Origin: a bacterium
GTDB taxonomy: Bacteria > JAJVIF01 > JAGGVT01
Assembly (NCBI GenBank): GCA_021157815.1
Contig: JAGGVT010000032.1
Location: 1 to 45,706 of the forward strand
Direction of reading: 5' to 3'
Length of the DNA: 45,706 nt
Below, piece by piece: positions 15,535 through 23,766 of this stretch. The number at the start of each line of letters is the position of its first letter. Positions within the stretch are counted from its first letter, which is position 1. The notes beneath the pieces were generated by a model. It was given only the letters and a program-made list of their open reading frames with translations. It was not told the DNA's origin and did not search any database. The position numbers and the translations under genes are program-made.

Positions 15535-15757
15535 CCCTAAATCCGCGATGGGATATTTTCGTATCACCTACGGCTCGCAGGTTATGTGGGAAGCTCTCGT
15601 TTTTCTGGTTAACATTGAATTCACCAATCATTGAATTCACCAATTGGGTGATAAATTGTCATTCTGAACTTGATTCAGAATCCATATCTTTTTCGCTTGT
15701 CAAGATGGATTCCGGGGCAAGCCCGGAATGAGAACGAGTTCAATCGCGGATTTAGGG
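15535..15757. mobile_element. ~223-bp inverted-repeat element between csp and purA
   Basis: The ends CCCTAAATCCGCGAT (15535-15549) and its exact complement (15743-15757) enclose a non-coding stretch with two inner hairpins: ATTCTGAA-loop-TTCAGAAT (15661-15681) and ATTCCGGG-GCAA-type loop (15709-15729). It ends 13 bases before the purA -35 box. The remainder of the 443-base gap holds only the two promoters. Confidence 0.6.
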
Positions 15758-15770
15758 ACTTGTTTTTGCC

Positions 15771-15799
15771 TTGACAGCGTATTTTTACATTGCTACCAT
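15771..15799 (+). promoter_or_regulatory. purA promoter
   Basis: TTGACA (15771-15776), 17-base spacer and TACCAT (15794-15799), with the purA ATG 31 bases further on. Confidence 0.7.
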
Positions 15800-15830
15800 T
15801 TCGCGGTTTGTCTTTTTGGAGGTAGCTACA

Positions 15831-17105
15831 ATGACAGTCACGGTAATAGCCGGAGCCCAGTGGGGCGATGAAGGCAAGGGTAAAGTAACTGACTATTTCA
15901 CTCTGAAATCGGACGCCGTAATCAGGGTGCAGGGCGGAAACAACGCGGGCCATACCGTTGTAATCGACGATGAGAAGTATGAACTTCATCTGGTGCCGTC
16001 GGGAATCCTTCACGAGGAAAAACCTGCTATGATTGGCGATGGCGTTGTTATCAATCCCGCGGTAATCACAGGCGAAATTAAAAATCTGAAATCACGAGGC
16101 ATCAGCTGCGCGAACCTTAAAATCTCTCCACGCGCGCATGTCGTGATGCCATACCATGTCGCACTTGATGAAATGCGCGAGGTCAGGCCGGGCAAATTTC
16201 ATATTGGAACTACGAAACGGGGAATCGGGCCTGTCTATGCCGACAAAGCGGCCAGATTCGGAATAAGAGTGGGAGACCTTCTCGACCGCGGTGAGTTTGA
16301 ACTTAAACTCCGCCACGCTCTAACTGAAAAAAACGTACTCCTTCGCGAGGTCTATGGGAACCCGGGATGCGATCCGATGCGAATCATGGGAGAGTATCTT
16401 GAATACGCCCGTGAACTCGCGCCGTATGTAATAGATCCGCTCCCAATCGTGCGTGACATTCTTCAAAAAGGCGGAAATCTTCTCGCCGAAGGCGCGCAGG
16501 GAACTCTTCTCGATATCGACCACGGAACATACCCCTATGTTACAAGTTCACATCCAATTGCTGCCGGCGCATGCCTCGGAACCGGAATTTCTCCTAGGGC
16601 AATCGACAGGGTGGTCGGAATTGTAAAAGCCTACCTCACTCGAGTTGGCGAGGGGCCTTTCCCGACTGAACTGACAGATGAGATGGGCGAGGATATCCGC
16701 GAAAAGGGCGGTGAATTCGGCACGACCACCGGACGTCCAAGGCGTGTCGGATGGCTTGATTTGGTTCTGCTGAATTATGTTAACCAGATTAACGGTTTCG
16801 ATGACATTGTTTTGACCAAGTTGGATGTCCTCGATGACCTTGACGAAATCAAGGTTTGCGTGGCGTATAATTTCAAAGGCGACAGGATAAAATTCCCGCC
16901 GGGTGATCTTGGTCGAATTGGTGAATGTGAACCGGTTTATCAATCACTGCCCGGATGGAACGCTCCGATTGGCGAGATTGCAAATTACAACGACCTTCCC
17001 GAAAATGCTCGCAAATATATTGAATTCATCTCAAAAACAGCCAATGTCCCGATAAGCCACATCGCTTGCGGTAAAAAGCGCCGCCAAATGATTCCGGTTG
17101 AGTAG
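15831..17105 (+). CDS. purA: Adenylosuccinate synthetase
   Basis: PurA makes adenylosuccinate from IMP, aspartate and GTP in AMP synthesis. The ATG at 15831 has GGAGG eight bases upstream and lies after a good promoter; an upstream ATG at 15771 falls inside that promoter. The 424 residues carry GAQWGDEGKGK (GTP loop with catalytic Asp), NNAGHTVV (catalytic His), TTKRGIGP, AEGAQGTLLDIDHGTYPYVTSS and TTTGRPRRVGW. It appears to be transcribed alone. Confidence 0.97.
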   Translation: MTVTVIAGAQWGDEGKGKVTDYFTLKSDAVIRVQGGNNAGHTVVIDDEKYELHLVPSGILHEEKPAMIGDGVVINPAVITGEIKNLKSRGISCANLKISPRAHVVMPYHVALDEMREVRPGKFHIGTTKRGIGPVYADKAARFGIRVGDLLDRGEFELKLRHALTEKNVLLREVYGNPGCDPMRIMGEYLEYARELAPYVIDPLPIVRDILQKGGNLLAEGAQGTLLDIDHGTYPYVTSSHPIAAGACLGTGISPRAIDRVVGIVKAYLTRVGEGPFPTELTDEMGEDIREKGGEFGTTTGRPRRVGWLDLVLLNYVNQINGFDDIVLTKLDVLDDLDEIKVCVAYNFKGDRIKFPPGDLGRIGECEPVYQSLPGWNAPIGEIANYNDLPENARKYIEFISKTANVPISHIACGKKRRQMIPVE

Positions 17106-17185
17106 ATAATTTATTATATTGAAAAGGTACTATCCGGTTAAAATGGAACTAAAACTGAAATATCTGAGAATACCCCACGATGGTA

Positions 17186-17317
17186 GTAAAAAGGAGACTG
17201 CCCCAAACAAGTGAATAAGTGCAGTATAAATGAGGGTTTGCAGCATAGTGTATTGACAACATCAGATTTGAAGTCTCTTGTGGACGTACTCCATGATTGG
17301 GGAATGCCCCTTTTTAC
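17186..17317. mobile_element. ~132-bp inverted-repeat element downstream of purA
   Basis: The ends GTAAAAAGGAGACTGCCCCA and TGGGGAATGCCCCTTTTTAC are imperfect 20-base inverted complements. They resemble the AAAAAGGGGACAGTCC ends of the element at 9761-9874, so both may be members of one mobile family. No reading frame is seen inside. Confidence 0.5.
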
Positions 17318-17356
17318 GGATAGAACGATTCGATATTCACTTTCGATTCATGCCTG

Positions 17357-17566
17357 ATGGAGAACCAGAATGGAAAAAAAGAGAAAAGAAAAAATACTCA
17401 AAAAAACCCAAAGACAGACAAGAAAGTCATCAAGGATTTCGAACGTCTTGACGCAGAGCTGGCAAAACTGGGAGTCGATACTAAACCTAAATACACTCTT
17501 AGTCCTCCACTGGGAGATTCAGTAATTCCTCCCCCGATTAATTCCAAATCTCCATCGGGAAAATAA
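17357..17566 (+). CDS. Small basic/Pro-rich hypothetical protein
   Basis: The 69-residue reading frame has a Lys/Gln/Asn-rich N-terminus, a short amphipathic helix KDFERLDAELAKLGV and a Pro-rich tail ending SKSPSGK. No ribosome-binding site is clear before the ATG, and the first half also reads open in another frame, so both start and reality are uncertain. The helical middle is the best reason to keep it. No family recognised. Confidence 0.35.
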   Translation: MENQNGKKEKRKNTQKNPKTDKKVIKDFERLDAELAKLGVDTKPKYTLSPPLGDSVIPPPINSKSPSGK

Positions 17567-17676
17567 CGTAAACAAGCTTTCATATTTATACACTCCCCAC
17601 TCACATCTAAAAATAATAGTAATAACGCGACCTTTTTAAGACCCGCGCTATGTGATAGAATTAGTTATTAGGGAGT

Positions 17677-17695
17677 GTGATTGTCATGCAATCAC
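17677..17695 (+). terminator. Hairpin with following T-run (weak terminator or leader stem)
   Basis: GTGATTG-TCATG-CAATCAC stem followed by CCCCTTTT, 110 bases after the small ORF and about 40 bases before the lipoprotein start. It could end the upstream transcript or sit in the leader of the next gene. Confidence 0.3.
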
Positions 17696-17737
17696 CCCTT
17701 TTAGGATTATTATACCCATTATCTATGAGGTAACATC

Positions 17738-19783
17738 ATGAAACATATCATATTCGTTTTTTCCATTATCGCTCTGGCGATGCTGTTCGGATGTTCAAAC
17801 AACCATTCGCCAATATCAACAGGCGAGAATTTATCAGATGACATTCCCGCTGCCTATACCGCTGATTATCAATCCACAATCAACGGTGAATCATATGATT
17901 TTGGCAATCAGACAATGATTGGCGCTTTCCAGATGATCGCCAATCCCGAAACTCATGAAATCGAAGTGGTTCCAGTCAACGCCCGTACCGCGATGACGCA
18001 TTACGATGTAACCCATTATCTAAAGGAACCATATTGCCCCATTGAAAAATGCTGGTACGTCAATGTCAATTATTATGATCCCGTTGAGGAAATCTACGGG
18101 GCTGAAATCGCAATCTACAACCCGACACCCTATACCGGTTATGATGTGAGAGCGTTATTTGTCGAGCTTTTCGATACTGATATCGACCCGATAACCGAGG
18201 AATTATATACCGAGAACGACATCATCATACTGAATCCCGACGGCTGGACAAAAATCCTTGATGACGAAGAGGAGGAACCGGAGATGAATCCGTTTATCCT
18301 GTTCAACAAGGAACAGGTTCCGTTGGAATGGCTTCCGAATCCATCACGATCATTCCCGCCATACTCGATTGACTACGAATATGTGATGCTGCGCTATCCA
18401 TCTTTGGCGCCCGCGGGACCCATCTACATTATTCTGGCATCGTTCCCCGATCAGGCGGAGGAAGCGATTCAGTTTCTCCATGTCGAACAAGAACCACCAA
18501 TGGATACATCACTGGTCGGATTCAGTTATGTCCGCTGCAATATATTCGACCATCAGGGCGAGGATCCTGACATGCATGTTTACCTATCCTGCCCGGATGT
18601 TCTTGGGCTTGACCCGAGTGACGACCCAATCGAGGTTGAATTCTGGGAATGGCTGGAGGGTACAACTCCAGAGCGAGTTTTCCTCGGATGGGAAGTGCGT
18701 GTGGAAAACGATGAAATTGTTACCAAGCCAGGCAATTATCCCGCTCTGATTCGTGTCGAAACCCCGAATCCGGATGATTTTGACACTTACTTCAAATTCG
18801 ATTTCAAAATCAGAAGAAATCCCGGCGCTGAGGGGCATACTGAATACGACGCCCCGATTGCATGGTGCAGCTTTGAAACCGGCGATGGCGAGATTTTTGT
18901 CTCGAATAACGTTTTCATGAGACACACTCAAAACGCAACCAACGAGCCTGACTTTCTCAACATCGACCCCTGCTGGACAAAGAGTGGAGGGCTCTGGTAC
19001 CTGTATTACGCGTCCGATTCACAGAACCATCCGTTTGCGGACCCCGATGAGGAAGATTTTGATATCTACGTCCAACAATTCAAGCGAGTTGATCGCGAAA
19101 TGGTTCCCATGGGCGTGCCGACATGCCTTACTGGAAACGGTTTCCCCGGCGATGAGCGCGCTCCCGCAATCGCGCCGGATAATTCATTCATGGTTTTCCA
19201 GGGACAGGAAAATGAAAACAGCGACTGGGAAATACTTAAAGGAACTTTAGATCCCAGCTCCCCAACAGGCTTCACAAGCGCAATCCAAAACCTGACCGAC
19301 AACGGCGCTGAGGATGAAAACCCGACTGTCAACGCTCATAGCAACTACATCCTGTTCGATTCCGATATGTACAGCGGTAACACCCATGACATCTGCGGAA
19401 TGACGCCAACAGTCGGCTCCGACATTAAGCTCATACTCGAAAGCAGCTACAATGACACCGAACCGGCTTTCAATCCGGATATATCAGTCAACTACAATGT
19501 ATTCGCGTTCACCAGAGAGGATGACAACAACTGCGACATCGGTCGCGCTGTATATCATCCTGATGGGGCATACGATCTTGTTAACCTGACATTAAAATTC
19601 GAGGATTCGGATGAAAAGCACGCCACATGGTCGCCATCCGGAAGCCAGCTGATGTTCCAATCCGACAAAGGCGACGAGGGTGACAACGAAATCTGGTCAA
19701 TGGACTTCGACGGCTCCCCCTACGACCAGCTAACCTGGAACGAAACCGACGACGTCGCACCCGCATGGGGCCAGGTGCCGTAG
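17738..19783 (+). CDS. Large lipoprotein with C-terminal TolB-like (PD40) repeats
   Basis: The 681-residue protein starts with a lipoprotein signal (lipobox MLFGC, Cys19); GAGG lies upstream of the ATG. The N-terminal module (about 60-260) has MIGAFQMIANPETHEIEVVP and a Cys pair PYCPIEKC, and matches in order the N-terminus of the 28882-31689 lipoprotein (GLLGVFHARIDLDSLSGEFA...PCFDC). The C-terminal third carries propeller-like repeats ending DEKHATWSPSGSQLMFQSDK and NEIWSMDFDGS, typical of TolB/PD40 blades. Probably exported to the cell surface; ligand unknown. A tandem array starts three bases after its stop, then a terminator. Confidence 0.85.
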   Translation: MKHIIFVFSIIALAMLFGCSNNHSPISTGENLSDDIPAAYTADYQSTINGESYDFGNQTMIGAFQMIANPETHEIEVVPVNARTAMTHYDVTHYLKEPYCPIEKCWYVNVNYYDPVEEIYGAEIAIYNPTPYTGYDVRALFVELFDTDIDPITEELYTENDIIILNPDGWTKILDDEEEEPEMNPFILFNKEQVPLEWLPNPSRSFPPYSIDYEYVMLRYPSLAPAGPIYIILASFPDQAEEAIQFLHVEQEPPMDTSLVGFSYVRCNIFDHQGEDPDMHVYLSCPDVLGLDPSDDPIEVEFWEWLEGTTPERVFLGWEVRVENDEIVTKPGNYPALIRVETPNPDDFDTYFKFDFKIRRNPGAEGHTEYDAPIAWCSFETGDGEIFVSNNVFMRHTQNATNEPDFLNIDPCWTKSGGLWYLYYASDSQNHPFADPDEEDFDIYVQQFKRVDREMVPMGVPTCLTGNGFPGDERAPAIAPDNSFMVFQGQENENSDWEILKGTLDPSSPTGFTSAIQNLTDNGAEDENPTVNAHSNYILFDSDMYSGNTHDICGMTPTVGSDIKLILESSYNDTEPAFNPDISVNYNVFAFTREDDNNCDIGRAVYHPDGAYDLVNLTLKFEDSDEKHATWSPSGSQLMFQSDKGDEGDNEIWSMDFDGSPYDQLTWNETDDVAPAWGQVP

Positions 19784-19786
19784 AAA

Positions 19787-19930
19787 GTTAGCAGGTTAGT
19801 AAGTTGGCAGGTTAGCAAGTTAGCAAGTTAGTAGGTTAGTAAGTTGGCAGGTTAGCAAGTTAGCAAGTTAGCAAGTTAGTAGGTTAGTAGGTTAGTTTGG
19901 TTAGTTTGGTTAGTTTGGTTAGTTTGGTGG
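19787..19930. repeat. 8-bp tandem repeat array grading into 9-bp units
   Basis: Thirteen 8-bp units of the form GTTAGYAR or GTTGGCAG, with a higher-order pattern (TAA, GGCAG, CAA, CAA, TAG), then about four 9-bp units GGTTAGTTT. It starts three bases behind the stop of the lipoprotein gene. The unit is the complement of that in 4742-4885, and in both cases reads GTTAGYAG in the direction of the gene it follows. Confidence 0.9.
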
Positions 19931-19960
19931 AATAAAGTTATTAACAACAAAAAGTCCAAC

Positions 19961-19988
19961 CCGACCGTTTACACAGGTCGGTTTTTTG
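19961..19988 (+). terminator. Intrinsic terminator of the 17738 lipoprotein gene
   Basis: CCGACC-loop-GGTCGG stem followed by TTTTTT, just beyond the tandem array. Confidence 0.85.
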
Positions 19989-20124
19989 TTTGTACATCCC
20001 CCAATGTAGCCCGGTTTCCCTTAACCGGGAAAGAATAGCGGGGTTAACTTGCTAAACGTTTGGAATTACTATATTGCTAATCTATAAATCAGGAATTCAT
20101 CAAAATGGGATTTCATTACCTGAT

Positions 20125-20256
20125 GAGACCTCTGAAAAAGATTCTTAATATTGTAGCCCGGCTTCTCATTAGCCGGGAAAACATGGGTAATATTCACGCA
20201 TTACCCCGGTTAATGAGAAACCGGGCTACCATTTATTTCCTTTTTTCAGAGGTCTC
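20125..20256. mobile_element. 132-bp nested inverted-repeat element
   Basis: The outer arms GAGACCTCTGAAAAA and its exact complement (20242-20256) enclose a second inverted pair, GTAGCCCGGCTTCTCATTA (20153-) and TAATGAGAAACCGGGCTAC (20211-20229). The inner arm belongs to the dispersed AGCCCGG family also seen at 20007-20030, so one repeat seems inserted in another. The 556-base gap 19784-20339 holds no gene. Confidence 0.65.
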
Positions 20257-20339
20257 CTGATATTGAGAAACAATGTTAGGATTCAAAGTCTTTCAGATTT
20301 GTCAATTAATTCATCTCGATTTGCGGTGGTAACAGAATA

Positions 20340-21095
20340 ATGGTTGATCAAAAAAAAGTTGTCTTTTGGGATCATCAAATAAGTACCCTTATACTAGATT
20401 CTATTGAAACTGCTAACAAGCAAATAATTATTGTCACTCCATATATTAAACTATGGAATCATCTGCAGGACCAACTTGAAAGTGCAAAAAAACGAGGTAT
20501 AAGAACAGTTCTGTACTTCAGGCATGACGTAAAAGAAACGAATATAAACGATGTGATGAAATACTTTGACCAGGTTATTCCAATAAAAAATCTTCACGCC
20601 AAACTGTATTTTATCGATGATGAAATAATTGTATCATCCATGAATCTTTATGATTACTCACAGAAATCGAACAAAGAAATCGCATTACGGATAGTTGATC
20701 AAAATCAAAAGAATGCGCTACAAGCTTATCTAGACACTAAACTCAAACCATTTGCGGAAAGGATTAAAAAACAAACCACTAAGAAAAAACCGCAAAAACA
20801 ATCAACTGGATATAAAACAAAAACTGGAAAAACACAAAAGGGAGATGCTATTGGTACTTTATTGCAGAGTGCAGCGGCTTTTCTTGGTAATCAATTAAAT
20901 GATTCAGGAACATGCATCAGATGCGGTGCTAATATAGATTTTGACCCCTCAAGACCGTTCTGCAACGATTGCTATAAAAAATGGGCAAAATACAAAAACG
21001 AAGACTTCACAGAAAAATACTGTCATGATTGTGGAAAGAAACACAAAACATCAATGGCAAAACCTTTGTGTTATGAGTGTTATAAAAACAATTGA
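20340..21095 (+). CDS. PLD-like protein with C-terminal double zinc ribbon
   Basis: The 251-residue protein has one phospholipase D-type motif, H86-A-K88 with Asp93, in LHAKLYFIDD, followed by SSMNLYDYSQKSNKE, typical of single-HKD proteins that dimerise to form the active site (Nuc/restriction-type nucleases). After a Lys/Gln-rich linker come two Cys4 ribbons: CIRCGANIDF...CNDC and CHDCGKK...CYEC. It is A/T- and Lys-rich compared with its neighbours, a hint of transfer. It is likely a nuclease or nucleic-acid-binding protein. Only a weak GGTGG precedes the ATG. Confidence 0.7.
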   Translation: MVDQKKVVFWDHQISTLILDSIETANKQIIIVTPYIKLWNHLQDQLESAKKRGIRTVLYFRHDVKETNINDVMKYFDQVIPIKNLHAKLYFIDDEIIVSSMNLYDYSQKSNKEIALRIVDQNQKNALQAYLDTKLKPFAERIKKQTTKKKPQKQSTGYKTKTGKTQKGDAIGTLLQSAAAFLGNQLNDSGTCIRCGANIDFDPSRPFCNDCYKKWAKYKNEDFTEKYCHDCGKKHKTSMAKPLCYECYKNN

Positions 21096-21193
21096 TCCAT
21101 AATCCACAAATTAACACCCAAACTGGTGACAGATACTATTTTGAGAGTAAGCCCGGGAAGGGGTTCCCGGATTACAAATTGCATAAATCCCCC

Positions 21194-21222
21194 TTGCTAA
21201 AAGTACGCAAATAGCGTACAAT
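21194..21222 (+). promoter_or_regulatory. Promoter with embedded operator-like palindrome
   Basis: TTGCTA (21194-21199), 17-base spacer and TACAAT (21217-21222). The palindrome GTACGC-AAATA-GCGTAC (21203-21219) fills the spacer and overlaps the -10, where a dimeric winged-helix repressor would block transcription. The ATG at 21233 is only 10 bases after the -10, so the mRNA is probably leaderless. Confidence 0.6.
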
Positions 21223-21232
21223 TGTTAGCGAT

Positions 21233-21829
21233 ATGCGAACAAATAATCTTGCGACAGCGCTTTTTAATAGGACCCGCCTAAACGTTCTATGCGAGCTTGT
21301 GAGAAGCGGCGACAAACCTCTGCATCTCAGGGAAATAGCGCGTCGCGCGGAACTCAGCGCAAGCGGAACTCAGGCGGAGCTTAAAAACCTTGAATCAGCC
21401 GGGATTGTGCTGGTGGCGAAATCAGGCAACCAGATGCTTTACAAACTCAACCCGGACTGCCCTCTTTATCCCGAGATTCGGATGATTATTGTAAAAACAG
21501 TCGGAGTCGCGGATGGAATAAGAAAACGGCTGAAGAAAATCAAACCTATAAAGCTGGCTTATATTTTTGGAAGTTTTGCATCGGGTGAATTTGAATCCCG
21601 AAGCGATGTTGACCTGATGGTCGTGGGCAATGTTGACCCCGCTAAAATTATGGGTAAACTCATGTCTTATGAAAAGGTTATCGGACGTGAGGTCAATGCC
21701 ACTGTTTACTCGCCTGAGGAATACGACTTACAGAAAACTGTCAAGAACAGTTTCATTAACCAGGTTCATAATGGACCTATGATAATCGTAATCGGAGAAT
21801 TGGATAAATCCACGCCAGGGTACCTCTAA
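21233..21829 (+). CDS. Winged-helix DNA-binding protein fused to a MNT-type nucleotidyltransferase
   Basis: Residues ~1-75 are a winged helix (LHLREIARRAELSASGTQAELKNLESAGIV). Residues ~100-175 are a minimal nucleotidyltransferase with GSFASGEFESRSDVDLMVVG, keeping the GS and the SDxD metal-binding pair. No Shine-Dalgarno sequence is present. Related fusions are known as probable self-regulating proteins, and MNT domains can act in toxin-antitoxin pairs with HEPN partners. Here the next gene, three bases on, is a methyltransferase instead. The palindrome in its promoter suggests autoregulation. Confidence 0.75.
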   Translation: MRTNNLATALFNRTRLNVLCELVRSGDKPLHLREIARRAELSASGTQAELKNLESAGIVLVAKSGNQMLYKLNPDCPLYPEIRMIIVKTVGVADGIRKRLKKIKPIKLAYIFGSFASGEFESRSDVDLMVVGNVDPAKIMGKLMSYEKVIGREVNATVYSPEEYDLQKTVKNSFINQVHNGPMIIVIGELDKSTPGYL

Positions 21830-21832
21830 AAC

Positions 21833-22642
21833 ATGGACGATAAATACAACTTCTACATAAGCGACAGTCTTAACGTCGATGTTTATGATGAAATCCATCA
21901 TAAATCCGCTGCGCCATACGCGAATGACATCGAGTTTTACCTTAAGTGGGCTGAAAAGACAGGCAGGTCTGTGCTTGAACTCGGATGCGGCACCGGTCGA
22001 GTTACATGGGAGATGGCAAAATCGGGCGTTAATGTTGTCGGGCTTGACCTGTCAGATGGAATGCTTGAAAAAGCGGAATTCAAACGTGCAAACCATCCCG
22101 AGAATGTCCAAAAACTCGCTGAATTTGTGCAGGGAGATATGACAGATTTCAATCTGGATCAGAAGTTCGGACTGATTATTGTCCCGTTCAGATCATGGCA
22201 GGTGATTATTTCTCCCGAGGATCAACGCCGTTCACTTCAGGCAATACACCGCCATCTTAACAAAAACGGCATCCTGATAATTAACCTTTTCGATCCACGG
22301 CTCGATTTATGCCTGCCGGGCGAGTCAGACAGAACAGCGCAAATCCAAAAGGCGAAGCATCCAGTAACAGGCAACAATGTGGAAATCCAGGTGGTCAAAC
22401 ATGTGAATGACACGCTGGCACAAACATTAACCGAGATATGGCATTTCACCGAAAAAGGCAGTGACGGCGCTATCATACGTCAGGAAGAAGAATGTCTGGT
22501 TATACGATGGACATACCGTTGGGAGATGCGATACCTTCTCGAACTTGCCAACTTTAAGGTCGTTGCCGAATACTCGGATTTCAAAGGTTCCCCACCCGCA
22601 TACAGCAAAGAACAAATCTGGATTGCTCAGAAAGGTGACTAG
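21833..22642 (+). CDS. Class I SAM-dependent methyltransferase
   Basis: The 269-residue protein has the SAM-binding motif SVLELGCGTGRVTWEMA, the acidic VVGLDLS strand end and FVQGDMTDF, and resembles UbiE/Methyltransf_25-type small-molecule methyltransferases. The substrate is unknown. It starts three bases after the winged-helix nucleotidyltransferase, so the two are one transcription and probably one functional unit. Confidence 0.8.
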   Translation: MDDKYNFYISDSLNVDVYDEIHHKSAAPYANDIEFYLKWAEKTGRSVLELGCGTGRVTWEMAKSGVNVVGLDLSDGMLEKAEFKRANHPENVQKLAEFVQGDMTDFNLDQKFGLIIVPFRSWQVIISPEDQRRSLQAIHRHLNKNGILIINLFDPRLDLCLPGESDRTAQIQKAKHPVTGNNVEIQVVKHVNDTLAQTLTEIWHFTEKGSDGAIIRQEEECLVIRWTYRWEMRYLLELANFKVVAEYSDFKGSPPAYSKEQIWIAQKGD

Positions 22643-22769
22643 TTTGCCGATTCTCCCAGTCGATAAATCTACCATATTTTCAACTTTAAAATTTCGGAAC
22701 GACCCCGCTTTTAATGTACAATACTCAGCGGTGCAATTATAACCATAACCAATCCGGGAGGAGTCTGAC

Positions 22770-23276
22770 ATGAAAAATCTGCTTCCTGTAATCTACATTA
22801 TCATTTTCGCAATCGCTTTTTCGTTTATCCCGTATAAACTGAGCGCGGGTGAGGATGACCTGTCCGACCTCAAGCCTCTGGATGCGTTTAACATGATATC
22901 CGGCATGAGAGCTGATGTTAAAAACGCAATGAAGAAAAGCGAGGTCAGCATTGCGAAAATCGCCATCGCGATTCCAAGCGGCGATTTTGAAGCAATCGCC
23001 GAGGAAGCCGCTAAAATCGACGAGAAATACGCTATCGAAGCCCGCCTGACACCGGATGATGAAGTTCAATATCTCTCTATAATCACGACTGATTTCATAT
23101 TAATGGACCAGAATTTCCACACCTATGTCGGCGCGCTTGTGTCATCCGCAAAGGAAAAAGACCTGGAGAATACGCTCATCCAATTTGATTTGTCCCTGCG
23201 CTCCTGTGTTGACTGCCATTACGATTTCGCAAAGGAGAAATTCCCCAAACTTGCACGCGCGGTGACGGAATATTAA
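22770..23276 (+). CDS. Exported mono-heme c-type cytochrome, cytochrome c'-like
   Basis: The 168-residue protein has a Sec signal peptide (about 1-26, ending KLSAG) and one heme motif, CVDCH, near residue 147, almost at the C-terminus. The helical body before it fits a four-helix cytochrome c' type fold. It would receive heme from the CcsA/ResB system encoded at 25923-28314. Function is unknown; gas binding or electron transfer is possible. GGGAGG lies before the ATG. Confidence 0.75.
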   Translation: MKNLLPVIYIIIFAIAFSFIPYKLSAGEDDLSDLKPLDAFNMISGMRADVKNAMKKSEVSIAKIAIAIPSGDFEAIAEEAAKIDEKYAIEARLTPDDEVQYLSIITTDFILMDQNFHTYVGALVSSAKEKDLENTLIQFDLSLRSCVDCHYDFAKEKFPKLARAVTEY

Positions 23277-23391
23277 TTTGGTGCCCGATAAACGCAAAGA
23301 TATCAACGACAATTCACCCGGTTGCGCGTACGGCTTCTCCAAAGGCGAATTTAAAAAATAGACACGGGATCAGGAGAAGAGCCGTGTCGGT

Positions 23392-23766
23392 ATAAAGTGC
23401 GATTCATGCGGAAAGATGGTGTTCGATAACCCATTCACCGGATTTCAATCTTGCCCGAATTGCGGCGCGAAGATGACTGTCCTTGTGAATGAAGCGCAAA
23501 AAGTGATAAAAATGCAGGCTGAGGCAATGAAATTCGCGCGCATGAATGCTCATGAATTTTTCAATCACATCAGCGTATTCGCCCCGCTTACAGCGCTGTT
23601 TCTGTTCCTGGCGACACTGGTTACCGTTGTCAATCTCGTGGACTCCGCTCTCTTTACACGGATATCCGGGTTTATAATAATTGCGGCAATTATGATGCTG
23701 TTACATTTACCAAACCGCAATCAAAACAAACCATACAGTATTCCCGGATTATTTCAATCAGCCTGA
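23392..23766 (+). CDS. Small zinc-ribbon membrane protein, start uncertain
   Basis: From ATG 23416 the protein would have only one Cys pair (CPNCGAKM). The frame extends upstream through KCDSCGK, which completes a Cys4 ribbon, up to a TAG nine codons before it, with no ATG, GTG or TTG; ATA at 23392-23394 is the only near-start, and AGGAGAAG lies about 12 bases before it. After the ribbon come a helix and two membrane segments (FAPLTALFLFLATLVTVV; FIIIAAIMMLLHL). Either a rare start codon is used or the 5' end has been lost. Function unknown. Confidence 0.5.
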   Translation: MKCDSCGKMVFDNPFTGFQSCPNCGAKMTVLVNEAQKVIKMQAEAMKFARMNAHEFFNHISVFAPLTALFLFLATLVTVVNLVDSALFTRISGFIIIAAIMMLLHLPNRNQNKPYSIPGLFQSA

